Shown in pieces: positions 1 to 7,549 of a stretch of DNA of 64,000 nt. This stretch comes from Anaerolineales bacterium. Its GTDB lineage: Bacteria > Chloroflexota > Anaerolineae > 4572-78 > J111. Below the pieces are notes generated by a model. That model was not told where the DNA came from. It made no database searches and saw only the letters and a program-made list of their open reading frames with translations. Position 1 is the stretch's first letter. Each line of letters starts with the position of its first letter. Both the position numbers and the translations under genes were made by a program. The DNA is taken from the NCBI GenBank assembly GCA_015075405.1, contig JABTUK010000002.1, positions 1,116,001 to 1,180,000 on the forward strand. Direction: 5' to 3'.

Positions 1-39
1 ATCATTCCTGAAAATAGTAGCTCGACGGGTTTTCTCAAG

Positions 40-94
40 CCAAGACGCAAAGACGCCAAGTTTTTATAAATTTCTTTGCGACTTTGCGTCTTGG
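40..94. repeat. Inverted repeat upstream of Crp/Fnr gene
   Basis: Perfect 13-bp arms CCAAGACGCAAAG (40-52) and CTTTGCGTCTTGG (82-94) enclose an AT-rich loop. It lies in the leader of the Crp/Fnr gene. There is no T-tract that would make it a convincing terminator; it resembles the other palindromic spacer elements of this window. Confidence 0.7.
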
Positions 95-146
95 CGTGTC
101 CTATTTTCCGTTAAAGCAGGAGAGCCAAAATAGTTTCCGGTAAACC

Positions 147-821
147 ATGTCAACATTGACTACCCTTGACCTTGAAAAGCACTTCTCTTTTTTGAGAAAT
201 GCCGACCAGGAAATAAAAAAGCAGCTTTTGGAACATGCCCAAATCAAAGAGATTCCGGCGGGCGCTTCCATTTGTTGGGAGGGGGATACCTGCACCCAAC
301 TGGCCTTAGTTTTGTCCGGGGCTGTCCGAGTTTACAAGGTGGGCGAGAGCGGGCGAGAGATTACGCTTTATCGCATTGAAAAAAATGAAAGCTGTATTCT
401 GACCGCCTCGTGCATTCTTAGCCAGACCCGGTTTCCGGCCTTTGCCGTTACCGAGAGTCCGGTTCGGGCAGTTCTAATTCCGGCCTCAATTTTGCGAGAA
501 TGGGTCAAACGGTACGAAGTATGGCGGGACTACGTGTTCGAGCTGATGTCGAAACGGCTGGCAACCGTCATTGCCACCGTCGAGGAGGTCGCTTTTCGGC
601 GGGTAGATGCGCGGATTGCCGAATTTGTGGCCAACCTGGCCGAGGAGAAACAAGAAGTCAAAATAACCCATCAGGAGATTGCTTTTGAGCTGGGTACCGC
701 CAGAGAGGTTGTCAGCCGCATCCTGAAAGATTTTGAGCGAGAAAACCTGATCGCTTTGTCCAGAGGGTCAATTGTGATTCAAAACAAGCCGGCCCTGCTT
801 GAAAAAGCCAGGCTGTTGTAA
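147..821 (+). CDS. Crp/Fnr family transcriptional regulator
   Basis: A 224-residue cytosolic DNA-binding regulator. Residues about 12-125 form a cyclic-nucleotide-binding-type beta barrel followed by the long dimerisation helix (about 128-152). A Crp-type winged helix covers about 155-215. The recognition helix reads GTAREVVSRIL (183-193), so R186, E187 and R191 match the three Crp residues that contact TGTGA half-sites. Four cysteines (C43, C49, C83, C89) occur as two pairs spaced by six, not in the FNR N-terminal arrangement; they could sense redox or metals, but this is speculative. A TGTGA/TCACA site starts 4 bp after its stop codon and precedes the DUF2892 gene, which it may control. Effector unknown. 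Family assignment is firm. Confidence 0.93.
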   Translation: MSTLTTLDLEKHFSFLRNADQEIKKQLLEHAQIKEIPAGASICWEGDTCTQLALVLSGAVRVYKVGESGREITLYRIEKNESCILTASCILSQTRFPAFAVTESPVRAVLIPASILREWVKRYEVWRDYVFELMSKRLATVIATVEEVAFRRVDARIAEFVANLAEEKQEVKITHQEIAFELGTAREVVSRILKDFERENLIALSRGSIVIQNKPALLEKARLL

Positions 822-824
822 TTG

Positions 825-866
825 TGTGATATAGTCACATACTTTTGCCGCTCTTTTTGTTATGAT
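825..866 (+). promoter_or_regulatory. Crp-like operator and promoter for the DUF2892 gene
   Basis: TGTGA (825-829) and TCACA (835-839) flank a 5-bp spacer. A TATGAT -10 box lies at 861-866, placing the transcript start near 872-873 and the operator centre near -41, the class II activator position. No good -35 is present, as expected for an activated promoter. The 5-bp spacer is one shorter than the E. coli Crp consensus. Confidence 0.55.
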
Positions 867-915
867 GGGGGTAACTTAATCATTCAAACCAAAATAACAA
901 AAGGAGATTTTTATC

Positions 916-1107
916 ATGAAATGCAATGTTGGCAAGGTTGACCGGGTGATTCGGGTGGTGATTGGGCTGGCTTTCCTGCTGGGCGGACTCTACTTTGGTA
1001 GCTGGTGGGGCGCCATCGGGCTGGTGCCGCTGCTAACGGCGGCTATTGGCTGGTGTCCGCTTTATTTGCCTCTTGGCTTGTCTACATGTTCGATTGAAAA
1101 TAAATAA
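916..1107 (+). CDS. DUF2892 family inner-membrane protein
   Basis: A 63-residue protein with two predicted membrane helices (about 11-27 and 31-46), preceded by a strong AAGGAG ribosome site. It has the DUF2892 (YgaP-like) pattern: a short N-terminal MKCNVGKVDR segment, a GW-CPLY turn and a terminal LGLSTC. Cysteines are at 3, 47 and 58. Members of this family are often linked to rhodanese or Crp/Fnr-regulated sulfur and redox functions, but the molecular role is unknown. It follows the Crp/Fnr gene and has its own candidate Crp-type promoter, so regulation by the neighbour is likely. Confidence 0.88.
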   Translation: MKCNVGKVDRVIRVVIGLAFLLGGLYFGSWWGAIGLVPLLTAAIGWCPLYLPLGLSTCSIENK

Positions 1108-1130
1108 CCGCTCCGGCCCCACTTTTTTCA

Positions 1131-1222
1131 AGAGCCTATCCGAAAAAGGGTAGGTTGGCCTCCCTATGCCAGCCGATGACGCATAGGGAGGCGTCATCTA
1201 CGGGGTTATTCGGATAGGCTCT
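1131..1222. mobile_element. MITE-like element with 14-bp terminal inverted repeats
   Basis: Perfect 14-bp ends AGAGCCTATCCGAA (1131-1144) and TTCGGATAGGCTCT (1209-1222) enclose nested inverted repeats (GCCTCCCTATGC with GCATAGGGAGGC, and GATGACGC with GCGTCATC). The 92-bp length without coding capacity fits a non-autonomous element. No transposase was found in the window and no target duplication is clear. Confidence 0.6.
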
Positions 1223-1265
1223 AAACCACAGAATGGTCTCTACAAGAAGCGGGCCGGATGTGATT

Positions 1266-1294
1266 TTGTAAGGGAATGGAAAGTGTGATTAAAT
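1266..1294 (+). promoter_or_regulatory. Putative sigma-70-type promoter for the first GT39 gene
   Basis: TTGTAA (1266-1271), a 17-bp spacer and TTAAAT (1289-1294). The predicted start of transcription (about 1300) coincides with the ATG at 1301, so the message may be leaderless. Confidence 0.4.
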
Positions 1295-1300
1295 AGAGGG

Positions 1301-3841
1301 ATGTCTAAACATCCAATCACATCCTATCTTTCCCGCCCCCACATTTGGCCTCTGTTCCTCCTGCTGGCAACCCAGGTTTTGCTCTTCTCCTCTGTTTCTC
1401 CCAATTTACGCTACCTTGCCTCATTAATTTCTCTAGCCTTTTTGCCTGGTTGGGTCTGGCTGCGTGTTTTTTTTACTCATCCATCATGTCAGAACGAATC
1501 CCAACCATCACCTCTATTTACCCTGCCCGAACGCCTCACCCTGGCCATTGGCCTCTCTTTGGCTTTAACCATCTTCAGCGCGATGTTTGCCGTTTATCTG
1601 CCCGGCCCCCTTGATTTATGGCGACTGCTTTTTGTCGTCAACCTCATTATCCTCGCCGGATTAGCCATTATCTGGTGGCAACAACGCTCCTCTGCTCCTC
1701 CGCTCCCCTGCTCCCCTGCTCCCCTGCCACTTTATGCTATCCTGATTCTCATGGCCCTTGTCTTCCTGGCTGCCGCTCTCCGCCTGCCTCGCCTGGGCTA
1801 CGCCGAATTTCACGAAGATGAAGCCGAAGCTCTACTGTTGGGGGCGCGCCTGATGCAGGGCGAAGATTATGCCTTATTTTTGCACCGCAAAGGCCCGGCC
1901 CAAATGTTGGTCCCCCTGGCTTTCTGGCTGCTGACCGGCCAAATTACCGAGGCCATGGCCCGCTTCCCTTTTGCCCTCAGCAGTCTTCTCAGCGTGGCCA
2001 CACTCTTTTTCATCGGGCGCAGATGGTTCGGTTGGCAAGCGGGCGTGTTGGCTGCGCTGTTTTGGGCTGTCAATGGCTATGCTATTGCTTTTGGGCGTAT
2101 GGCGCAGTATCAGGCGTTGATTTTTTTTCTGGGACCACTGGCTTTGTACTGCCTGTATCTGGCCGGAAGGGAAGGTTGGAAGAGCGGAAGGTTGGAAGAG
2201 CGGAAGGTTGGAAGAATGGAAGGTTGGAAGAGTGGAAGGTGGTTAATTTTGGGAGCTTTGCTGCTGGCAGCGTGTCTACTAGCCCATTTTGACGCGCTGC
2301 TGTTGCTTCCGGCGGCCGGGTATTTGGGCTGGGTAGCGATGAAACGAGGAAACGAGGAAACGAGGAGGCGAGGAGGCGAGGAGAGTGCTTCTCCCCTGCC
2401 CCCCCGCTCCTCTGCCCCCCTGCTTCTTGCTCTCACCCTGTTTCTCGGCCTACTCGCCGCTTTTTACATTCCCTACCTGCTTGACCCTGAATTTCAGAAT
2501 ACGGCTAATTATCTGACCGAGTCGCGGGTAAAGCCGGGGCTGCTGTACAACAACCTGGATTTGCTGCGCCGGCTCGACAGCGATTACAGTTCACGCTTCT
2601 ATTTGCCGCTTTTGGCGCTGGGACTGTTGGGTTTTATTATCTGGCCCGGTCTGACCCGCCAAAAATGGCTCAGCACCCTGGCTACCACCGAGGCCAAAGC
2701 CGCCTGGTTAATGTTTGGGGCGGGCTTTGTCGGCTACGGGTTTCTGGTGGACGACCCGCGTACCCATCTTTATATCATGTATCCAGGGGCGGTGCTGCTG
2801 GCGGGAGCGGGCTGGAGTGGAGGGTTGGAAGGTTGGAAGGTTGGAAGGTTGGAAGGTTCGTTCTTCTCTCTTTCTAACCTGCGAGCCTTGTTACTAATTG
2901 TGATAGGAGGGTTGGTTTTAATTTCTATTGTGCTCTATGAAGCAATAATCTTCCTACTTCCAGAGTCAACTCTGGGCCGCGTGCGCCAACAGTGGGACAG
3001 TTCCAATTGGGCGGCAGTTTATCATGAATTACCCAAAGAACGAGAGTATTTTGGCTATCCGAAACGGGAGGGTTGGAAGGCAATAGGAGCGCTGCGAGCG
3101 CAGGGTCTATTCCCCGGCGACTTTCGTAGCATCAATGAGGATTTTGTCATTCCGATTTGGTATAACTACGGCCAGGCTCGCTCCTGCTACGACACGCCCC
3201 AACAATTTTTTGCCCGCACGCCCGGCTATGATTTCTACATCCCGGAACAGAACATCGCCGCCTATCACGAAACCGGTTGGATCGAGCGGGAAGGTGAGGT
3301 GCGGCTGCGGGTCTTTTCGGCTGGAAGCGTAGGAGAGACGTCTCCACCCGTTTACACCCTCGAAACGTTGGAACCGGTCTTTGACTCCCTGGCAACTCCG
3401 CAGCATTTTATCCAACAAGCGGAGCCCTCACAGCCGGTTATGACTCAGTTCGGCTCAGCCATTCAATTTTTGGGCTATGATTTACCCGTGTCCACCGTCG
3501 CGCCGGGCGAGACCCTTTACCTCAATCTCTACTGGCAGGCGCTGCAACCCCCCAGCGATAATTACCGCGCCTTTGCCCACCTGACCGATGGGGCCAATCT
3601 GTGGGGCCAGCAGGACGACAATCCGGCCTGCCGCTTGCCCACCTCGATCTGGCGAACCGGACAGCGCGGCCTGGGTCAATTTCGGCTGCCGGTCAAAGCG
3701 GAAACGCCGCCGGGGCGCTATCCTTTGATTATCGGCTTGTATCAGGCCGACACCCTGGAGCGTCTAAAAATTACCGCCGGATCGGGAAAAATTGGCGATG
3801 ATTTTTTGTGGCTGGGGGATATTGAGGTAGCAAAAAAGTAA
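1301..3841 (+). CDS. GT39/PMT-like membrane glycosyltransferase with C-terminal beta domain
   Basis: An 846-residue polytopic membrane protein of the GT-C fold (ArnT/PMT class), expected to move sugars from polyprenyl-phosphate donors on the outer face of the membrane. The acidic FHEDE motif at 170-174 lies in the first large outer loop, where the catalytic acid sits in this class. About ten hydrophobic segments follow. A C-terminal beta-sandwich-like module (about 690-846; LGYDLP, LYWQAL, PPGRYPL, GLYQ) is shared with the neighbouring giants. It is a close paralogue of the 7550-10180 gene. Repeat-encoded stretches interrupt it at about 130-145, 290-313, 345-370 and 505-520 (for example GWKSGRLEER). 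Exact acceptor unknown. Confidence 0.85.
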   Translation: MSKHPITSYLSRPHIWPLFLLLATQVLLFSSVSPNLRYLASLISLAFLPGWVWLRVFFTHPSCQNESQPSPLFTLPERLTLAIGLSLALTIFSAMFAVYLPGPLDLWRLLFVVNLIILAGLAIIWWQQRSSAPPLPCSPAPLPLYAILILMALVFLAAALRLPRLGYAEFHEDEAEALLLGARLMQGEDYALFLHRKGPAQMLVPLAFWLLTGQITEAMARFPFALSSLLSVATLFFIGRRWFGWQAGVLAALFWAVNGYAIAFGRMAQYQALIFFLGPLALYCLYLAGREGWKSGRLEERKVGRMEGWKSGRWLILGALLLAACLLAHFDALLLLPAAGYLGWVAMKRGNEETRRRGGEESASPLPPRSSAPLLLALTLFLGLLAAFYIPYLLDPEFQNTANYLTESRVKPGLLYNNLDLLRRLDSDYSSRFYLPLLALGLLGFIIWPGLTRQKWLSTLATTEAKAAWLMFGAGFVGYGFLVDDPRTHLYIMYPGAVLLAGAGWSGGLEGWKVGRLEGSFFSLSNLRALLLIVIGGLVLISIVLYEAIIFLLPESTLGRVRQQWDSSNWAAVYHELPKEREYFGYPKREGWKAIGALRAQGLFPGDFRSINEDFVIPIWYNYGQARSCYDTPQQFFARTPGYDFYIPEQNIAAYHETGWIEREGEVRLRVFSAGSVGETSPPVYTLETLEPVFDSLATPQHFIQQAEPSQPVMTQFGSAIQFLGYDLPVSTVAPGETLYLNLYWQALQPPSDNYRAFAHLTDGANLWGQQDDNPACRLPTSIWRTGQRGLGQFRLPVKAETPPGRYPLIIGLYQADTLERLKITAGSGKIGDDFLWLGDIEVAKK
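2171..2239. repeat. Tandem 16-bp repeat (4.3 units) inside GT39 gene
   Basis: Units of GAAGGTTGGAAGAGCG with minor variants repeat from 2171 to 2239 within the coding region. The unit is itself two near-identical 8-mers. It is not a multiple of three, so successive units are read in different frames without a stop. Confidence 0.85.
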
Positions 3842-3865
3842 ATGATTTCATCATTCGCCATTCGC

Positions 3866-6800
3866 TCATTCCTGTCTGACGGCTTCCTTTATTTCAACAG
3901 TCCCAATTTCCACAAAATCCTGGCCGGTGGCGGTGGACAGCCGGGTGAGAGTGGCCGGATTATACCAACCGGCAATCAGGCGATACGTTCCGGGCGGCGC
4001 GTCGGGGCTGACCTGAAACGCATAATCGTCGGCAACCGGCTGGCCGGGCGACCACCAGGATAAGCTGTACCAGCCGCCTTTGGGCTGGTTGTCCCGCTGG
4101 CCCCAGACCTGCCCATCCGGGCCGAGGAGTTGGGTAAAAACGGTCAAGTCGGTCTCAACGGTATGGTCGGCTTGCCAAATCAGGCTGAAACGCAACCAAT
4201 CTCCCGCCGCCACTTGCGACTGGCTAAGCTGTTTCCCCACCAGTCGAATGGTTTCTCCGAACGTGGCCCCATCCGGCTCCGCCGTGTATCCGGTCGGCGG
4301 GACAGGCTGGATGACCAGCGGCAGCGGTGGAATCTGGTTGGTGGGAATGGTAACGCCCTCGGCGGTAACGGGCAACCGTTCCTGACCCTCAGCGGTGCGG
4401 ACATAAACGCGCAAGCCGTAGCGCCCCGCCGGCAGCGAGCCGGGCAACGGTAAGGCCCGGCTATCCATACTTTCCCCAGCCTCAGCGGACAGCCAGGGCT
4501 GAGCGGTATCTTCAAACACCAACCGGCCAAAAGGGTCTAAAAGCTGCACCACAGCCGAGTCGTCAGGCTGGCCGCCGTTCCACTTCAAGGCCAGCCTGAG
4601 TGTACTACAACTGGTTGCGTTTTCCAAACCCACATGAATGGCTGCCAACTGCGGCCCTTCCATAAACTGTAGGCCGAGCGGCTGCCACTCACCGGTTTCC
4701 ATCGGGTCGAGGGGCGCGGCGGCTTCGGCGGGGGGGGCCTCGGCGGAGATTTGCCGGTCGAGGCTGGCCAGCCAGGCCCCGGTGAGGCTGGTTTCAATCC
4801 GCAGCGGGACAATAATGGACTGGCTTTCACCGGCAGGGGTGATGAGAGGCTCGGTAAAATTTTTGCCGGTTCCATCGGCAAAGGTGAGCCGGCTCGTCTG
4901 CCCGACATCGGCCACAAAAGCGGCCTGACCGTCATTTTGATAAGTGACCTTCATCGCCTGGGGCCAGCCATCCAGTTCGGCGGTGGGAGTCAGGGTTACG
5001 GTTATATCGTCAGGGCCGGAGGAGCAGGCAGGGCCAGCCACTTGCAAAATAAGCGCATTATCTACTTGATTGATTTGGCTGAAGGCGGGCAAGTAAGCGG
5101 GCAAATCGGCTAAAAGCTGCTGCCAATCCTCCGGCTTGTAGCGGTCGGCATGAAGAATGACATAATCAACACCCAACTGTTGAACGGCATCCACCGAGCG
5201 CGGGTCGGGGAAGGTGGCCCACCAACGACGCATGTCGCGATAAATGGGCGGGGTGTAGCCGGTGCCGCCGTTGGCTAATTGCCGCCAGTGGTGAGAAGAA
5301 TAATACTCATACAAAAATTCCGACGCGCCGCCGTAGGGTAGTTCCAGCACCACGCTTTCGGCGGGTGTTTGGCGGCGCAGCCAGCTGTACACCGCCGGGA
5401 TGGTTGACCCGGTGGGAAATTCCGGCCCGACAAGCGGCGCGGACCAGGCTTCGAGGAGGAGGAAGGGGAGAAGAAGAAACGTGAGGCGTCCCACGGGGAG
5501 GCTTCGCACTGATACGTGATGCGTGATACGTGATGCGTGGTGCATGGTGCGTAAAAGAGTTGCTGCGCCCCAACCGGCCAGGGTAGTGAGGGCGACGACG
5601 ACCATGATGCCAAAACGGCCGGGTACGCGGATACCTTGAAAAAGCGTCAGGTGCTCATACAGCCAGGGGTAGGGGGAGTATTTGAGCAGGGGGGCCAGGG
5701 TGGGCCCGAGCGCGGCTTCGTTGAGGCCAAAGGAGAGGAGGAGGAAGAGGAGGAGGGTGGATAGAAGATAGAGGATAGAGATTGGAGATTGGAGATTGGA
5801 GATTGGAGATTGTGAAGAAGAGGGGGTACGAGATATTATTTTCGCGGGTGACCGTTTGCGGCTGAGGAGGGGGGCCAGCAAGCCGATTAAAGCCAGGGCC
5901 AGACCGGCCAGGCCAAAAGGCATTAAGGGTTGAATTTGATGGTTTTCGGCGGGCCAATGGTTAAAGGTCCAGCCGTAGAGGAGATTGTGCGGAATGGTGG
6001 TGAAGTAGTCGGTCAAGGTGGCGCTGTAAATGCGAACTTCGCCGGGGGTGCGGACGGCCCCCATCACCTCGCTAAAGTGGAGATACATGCGCCAGATGGG
6101 CCAATTCAAAAGGAGAGTCGCTAGAATGGAGAGGACAGCGGCGATGAACAAACCGCGCCGCCAGCGGACTCGCCGGGACAGAGTATAAACCAAAGCGAGC
6201 AGAGCGCAGGCCAGGGTCAAGCTTAGCCCGAAGTGAAAGTCGGATAGCATCTGGAAGTTAAAAAACAAGCCAAATAAAAGCGGGTAACGCCAGCCAGGCC
6301 GGGTTAGGGTCCAATGGAGGGCCAGCAGGGTCAGAGGGAGCCACTGCGTGACCAGCAATTCCAGGTGGTTAAGCTGGCCGAAGCGGTGGGGTGAAAAGGC
6401 AAACAGGAGTCCGGCGACAAGGCCGGCCCAGGGCTGACCGGTCCAGGCGGTGACCAACAAATACATCGCATACCCCGACAGCCAGAAGGTCAGCAAAACC
6501 GAGACATTCAGCCCCCACAGGTGGCTGTCGGCGATGAGCAGCAAGGGGAGCGCCAGGGCGGAGAGGAACAAAAAATGCTCGCTGTAGGCCAGAGTCAGGG
6601 GAAAGGGGTAGAAGATGTTGGTATTGAAGATGTCAGCGATAGCCGCCGGCCCGCTCAGAAAGGCCCGCGCGTTCCACTGCATGCGCCAGGCGTTGAGCAG
6701 CGGGTCGGTCGGTTCGGGGACCATGTGGGTCAGGTTGAGCGAGAGCGGGTAGAGCATGACCAGGGTTAGCAAAAAAAAGAGGCCAAGGATGGCCCATTCT

Positions 6801-6883
6801 CTGACGTGAAATGTGAAACGTGAGGCGTGAGGTGAAGCTGCTGGCTCGATGCGGGTGAAATATGAATGGCTATGTTTGGGCAT
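3866..6883 (-). CDS. Large GT-C-like membrane protein with C-terminal beta modules
   Basis: A 1005-residue protein. The N-terminal half has about 11 membrane helices and a large outer loop containing EPTDPLLNAWRMQWNARAF. The C-terminal half is soluble and carries at least two beta modules, the last with GYTAEP, LIWQA, WGQRDNQP and PPGTYRL, the same module found at the ends of the neighbouring glycosyltransferases. I infer a lipid-linked sugar transferase or surface-glycan polymer protein; the acidic PTD motif is the best catalytic candidate. It converges with the preceding GT39 gene (24 bp between stops). Repeat-derived tracts are embedded in frame at 5510-5553, 5776-5812 and near its N terminus. 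Substrate unknown. Confidence 0.75.
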   Translation of the reverse strand: MPKHSHSYFTRIEPAASPHASRFTFHVREWAILGLFFLLTLVMLYPLSLNLTHMVPEPTDPLLNAWRMQWNARAFLSGPAAIADIFNTNIFYPFPLTLAYSEHFLFLSALALPLLLIADSHLWGLNVSVLLTFWLSGYAMYLLVTAWTGQPWAGLVAGLLFAFSPHRFGQLNHLELLVTQWLPLTLLALHWTLTRPGWRYPLLFGLFFNFQMLSDFHFGLSLTLACALLALVYTLSRRVRWRRGLFIAAVLSILATLLLNWPIWRMYLHFSEVMGAVRTPGEVRIYSATLTDYFTTIPHNLLYGWTFNHWPAENHQIQPLMPFGLAGLALALIGLLAPLLSRKRSPAKIISRTPSSSQSPISNLQSPISILYLLSTLLLFLLLSFGLNEAALGPTLAPLLKYSPYPWLYEHLTLFQGIRVPGRFGIMVVVALTTLAGWGAATLLRTMHHASRITHHVSVRSLPVGRLTFLLLPFLLLEAWSAPLVGPEFPTGSTIPAVYSWLRRQTPAESVVLELPYGGASEFLYEYYSSHHWRQLANGGTGYTPPIYRDMRRWWATFPDPRSVDAVQQLGVDYVILHADRYKPEDWQQLLADLPAYLPAFSQINQVDNALILQVAGPACSSGPDDITVTLTPTAELDGWPQAMKVTYQNDGQAAFVADVGQTSRLTFADGTGKNFTEPLITPAGESQSIIVPLRIETSLTGAWLASLDRQISAEAPPAEAAAPLDPMETGEWQPLGLQFMEGPQLAAIHVGLENATSCSTLRLALKWNGGQPDDSAVVQLLDPFGRLVFEDTAQPWLSAEAGESMDSRALPLPGSLPAGRYGLRVYVRTAEGQERLPVTAEGVTIPTNQIPPLPLVIQPVPPTGYTAEPDGATFGETIRLVGKQLSQSQVAAGDWLRFSLIWQADHTVETDLTVFTQLLGPDGQVWGQRDNQPKGGWYSLSWWSPGQPVADDYAFQVSPDAPPGTYRLIAGWYNPATLTRLSTATGQDFVEIGTVEIKEAVRQE
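5510..5553. repeat. Heptamer array (GTGATGC/GTGGTGC) inside coding region
   Basis: Successive 7-bp units of GTGATAC, GTGATGC and GTGGTGC are read in the host gene as HHASRITHHVS. This is the same motif seen in spacers at 18320, 43340 and 57925. Confidence 0.8.
5776..5812. repeat. Heptamer array (GGAGATT) inside coding region
   Basis: About five tandem GGAGATT units lie inside the 1005-residue membrane protein and are translated as SPISNLQSPIS on the minus strand. The same unit recurs in at least seven other places in the window. Confidence 0.85.
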
Positions 6884-6918
6884 TATGGTTTGTCAGTTGG
6901 CGCATTGCTCCGAATATT

Positions 6919-7260
6919 TCAATATCCCAGTTCAGATAACAATAACTCCAAATCCTCATAATCGTAGGGTGGACGTTTTTGAACAGTTAAAACCCCAATT
7001 TCCTGCCAAAATTCATTCACCGCATAAACAACTCGCCAGTTTTCTATTTTTATTCGCCTCGCTTCCCACTCGGTTTGGAGGGTAGTTGGTAATTCTAAGG
7101 GTTCGCTTTCCACGGGACGAGGATTTTGCGCCAACTCATCAATTATACGTTTTATGCGTTGGCGGATATGTCCGGGTAGCTGTTTGCGGCTGATATGAAC
7201 AGCGGGCCTCATCCAGACTTTATAGCGAGGTAGTTTCGGCTTCGATTGTTTCTTCGCCAT
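6919..7260 (-). CDS. RelE/ParE-type toxin of a type II toxin-antitoxin pair
   Basis: About 113 residues with the RelE-fold pattern: a central two-helix segment (RQRIKRIIDELAQNPRP), then strands with EARRIKIENWRVVYAV and a final VLTVQKRPPYDY. Family members are usually ribosome-dependent mRNA endonucleases or gyrase poisons. I chose the ATG at 7260, which has GAGGA a few bases upstream; a GTG at 7272 is also possible. Its start overlaps the end of the upstream antitoxin gene by 41 bp, implying translational coupling. The pair sits between two large glycosyltransferase genes, a typical accessory insertion point. Confidence 0.8.
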   Translation of the reverse strand: MAKKQSKPKLPRYKVWMRPAVHISRKQLPGHIRQRIKRIIDELAQNPRPVESEPLELPTTLQTEWEARRIKIENWRVVYAVNEFWQEIGVLTVQKRPPYDYEDLELLLSELGY

Positions 7261-7486
7261 TCCATTCCTCACGAATATCTTCCCAGGCTAACCACCCCGC
7301 TTGTTCGGGTCGTCCCCCAGCCTCTTGCAATTCATCGAGAACCTGAACGGCTATTTTAGTATCTGTCACCGTTTCTATCCATTTGATAAGCCTTTCCCAG
7401 GCTCGAATATCCAGCAGAACCGCAGTTCGTTGGCCTTTGTCGTCCACCACAAATTGTATAGATTTTAACGCTTCACCCGTCATCAT
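7220..7486 (-). CDS. Antitoxin-like partner of the RelE-type toxin
   Basis: An 88-residue acidic protein with an N-terminal beta-strand/DNA-binding-like region (IQFVVDDKGQRTAVLLDIRAWERL) as in Phd/RelB-related antitoxins, and a charged, probably disordered C-terminal tail (EDIREEWNGEETIEAE) suited to wrapping a toxin. It lies directly upstream of the RelE-like gene and overlaps it. It would be expected to autorepress the operon. The call rests mainly on context plus the antitoxin-like N terminus. Confidence 0.72.
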   Translation of the reverse strand: MMTGEALKSIQFVVDDKGQRTAVLLDIRAWERLIKWIETVTDTKIAVQVLDELQEAGGRPEQAGWLAWEDIREEWNGEETIEAETTSL

Positions 7487-7549
7487 GGTTGCATCCTACT
7501 TTCGTCATTAAGTTCATCAAGGCGATTGTAAATGGTCAATAATCAATTG

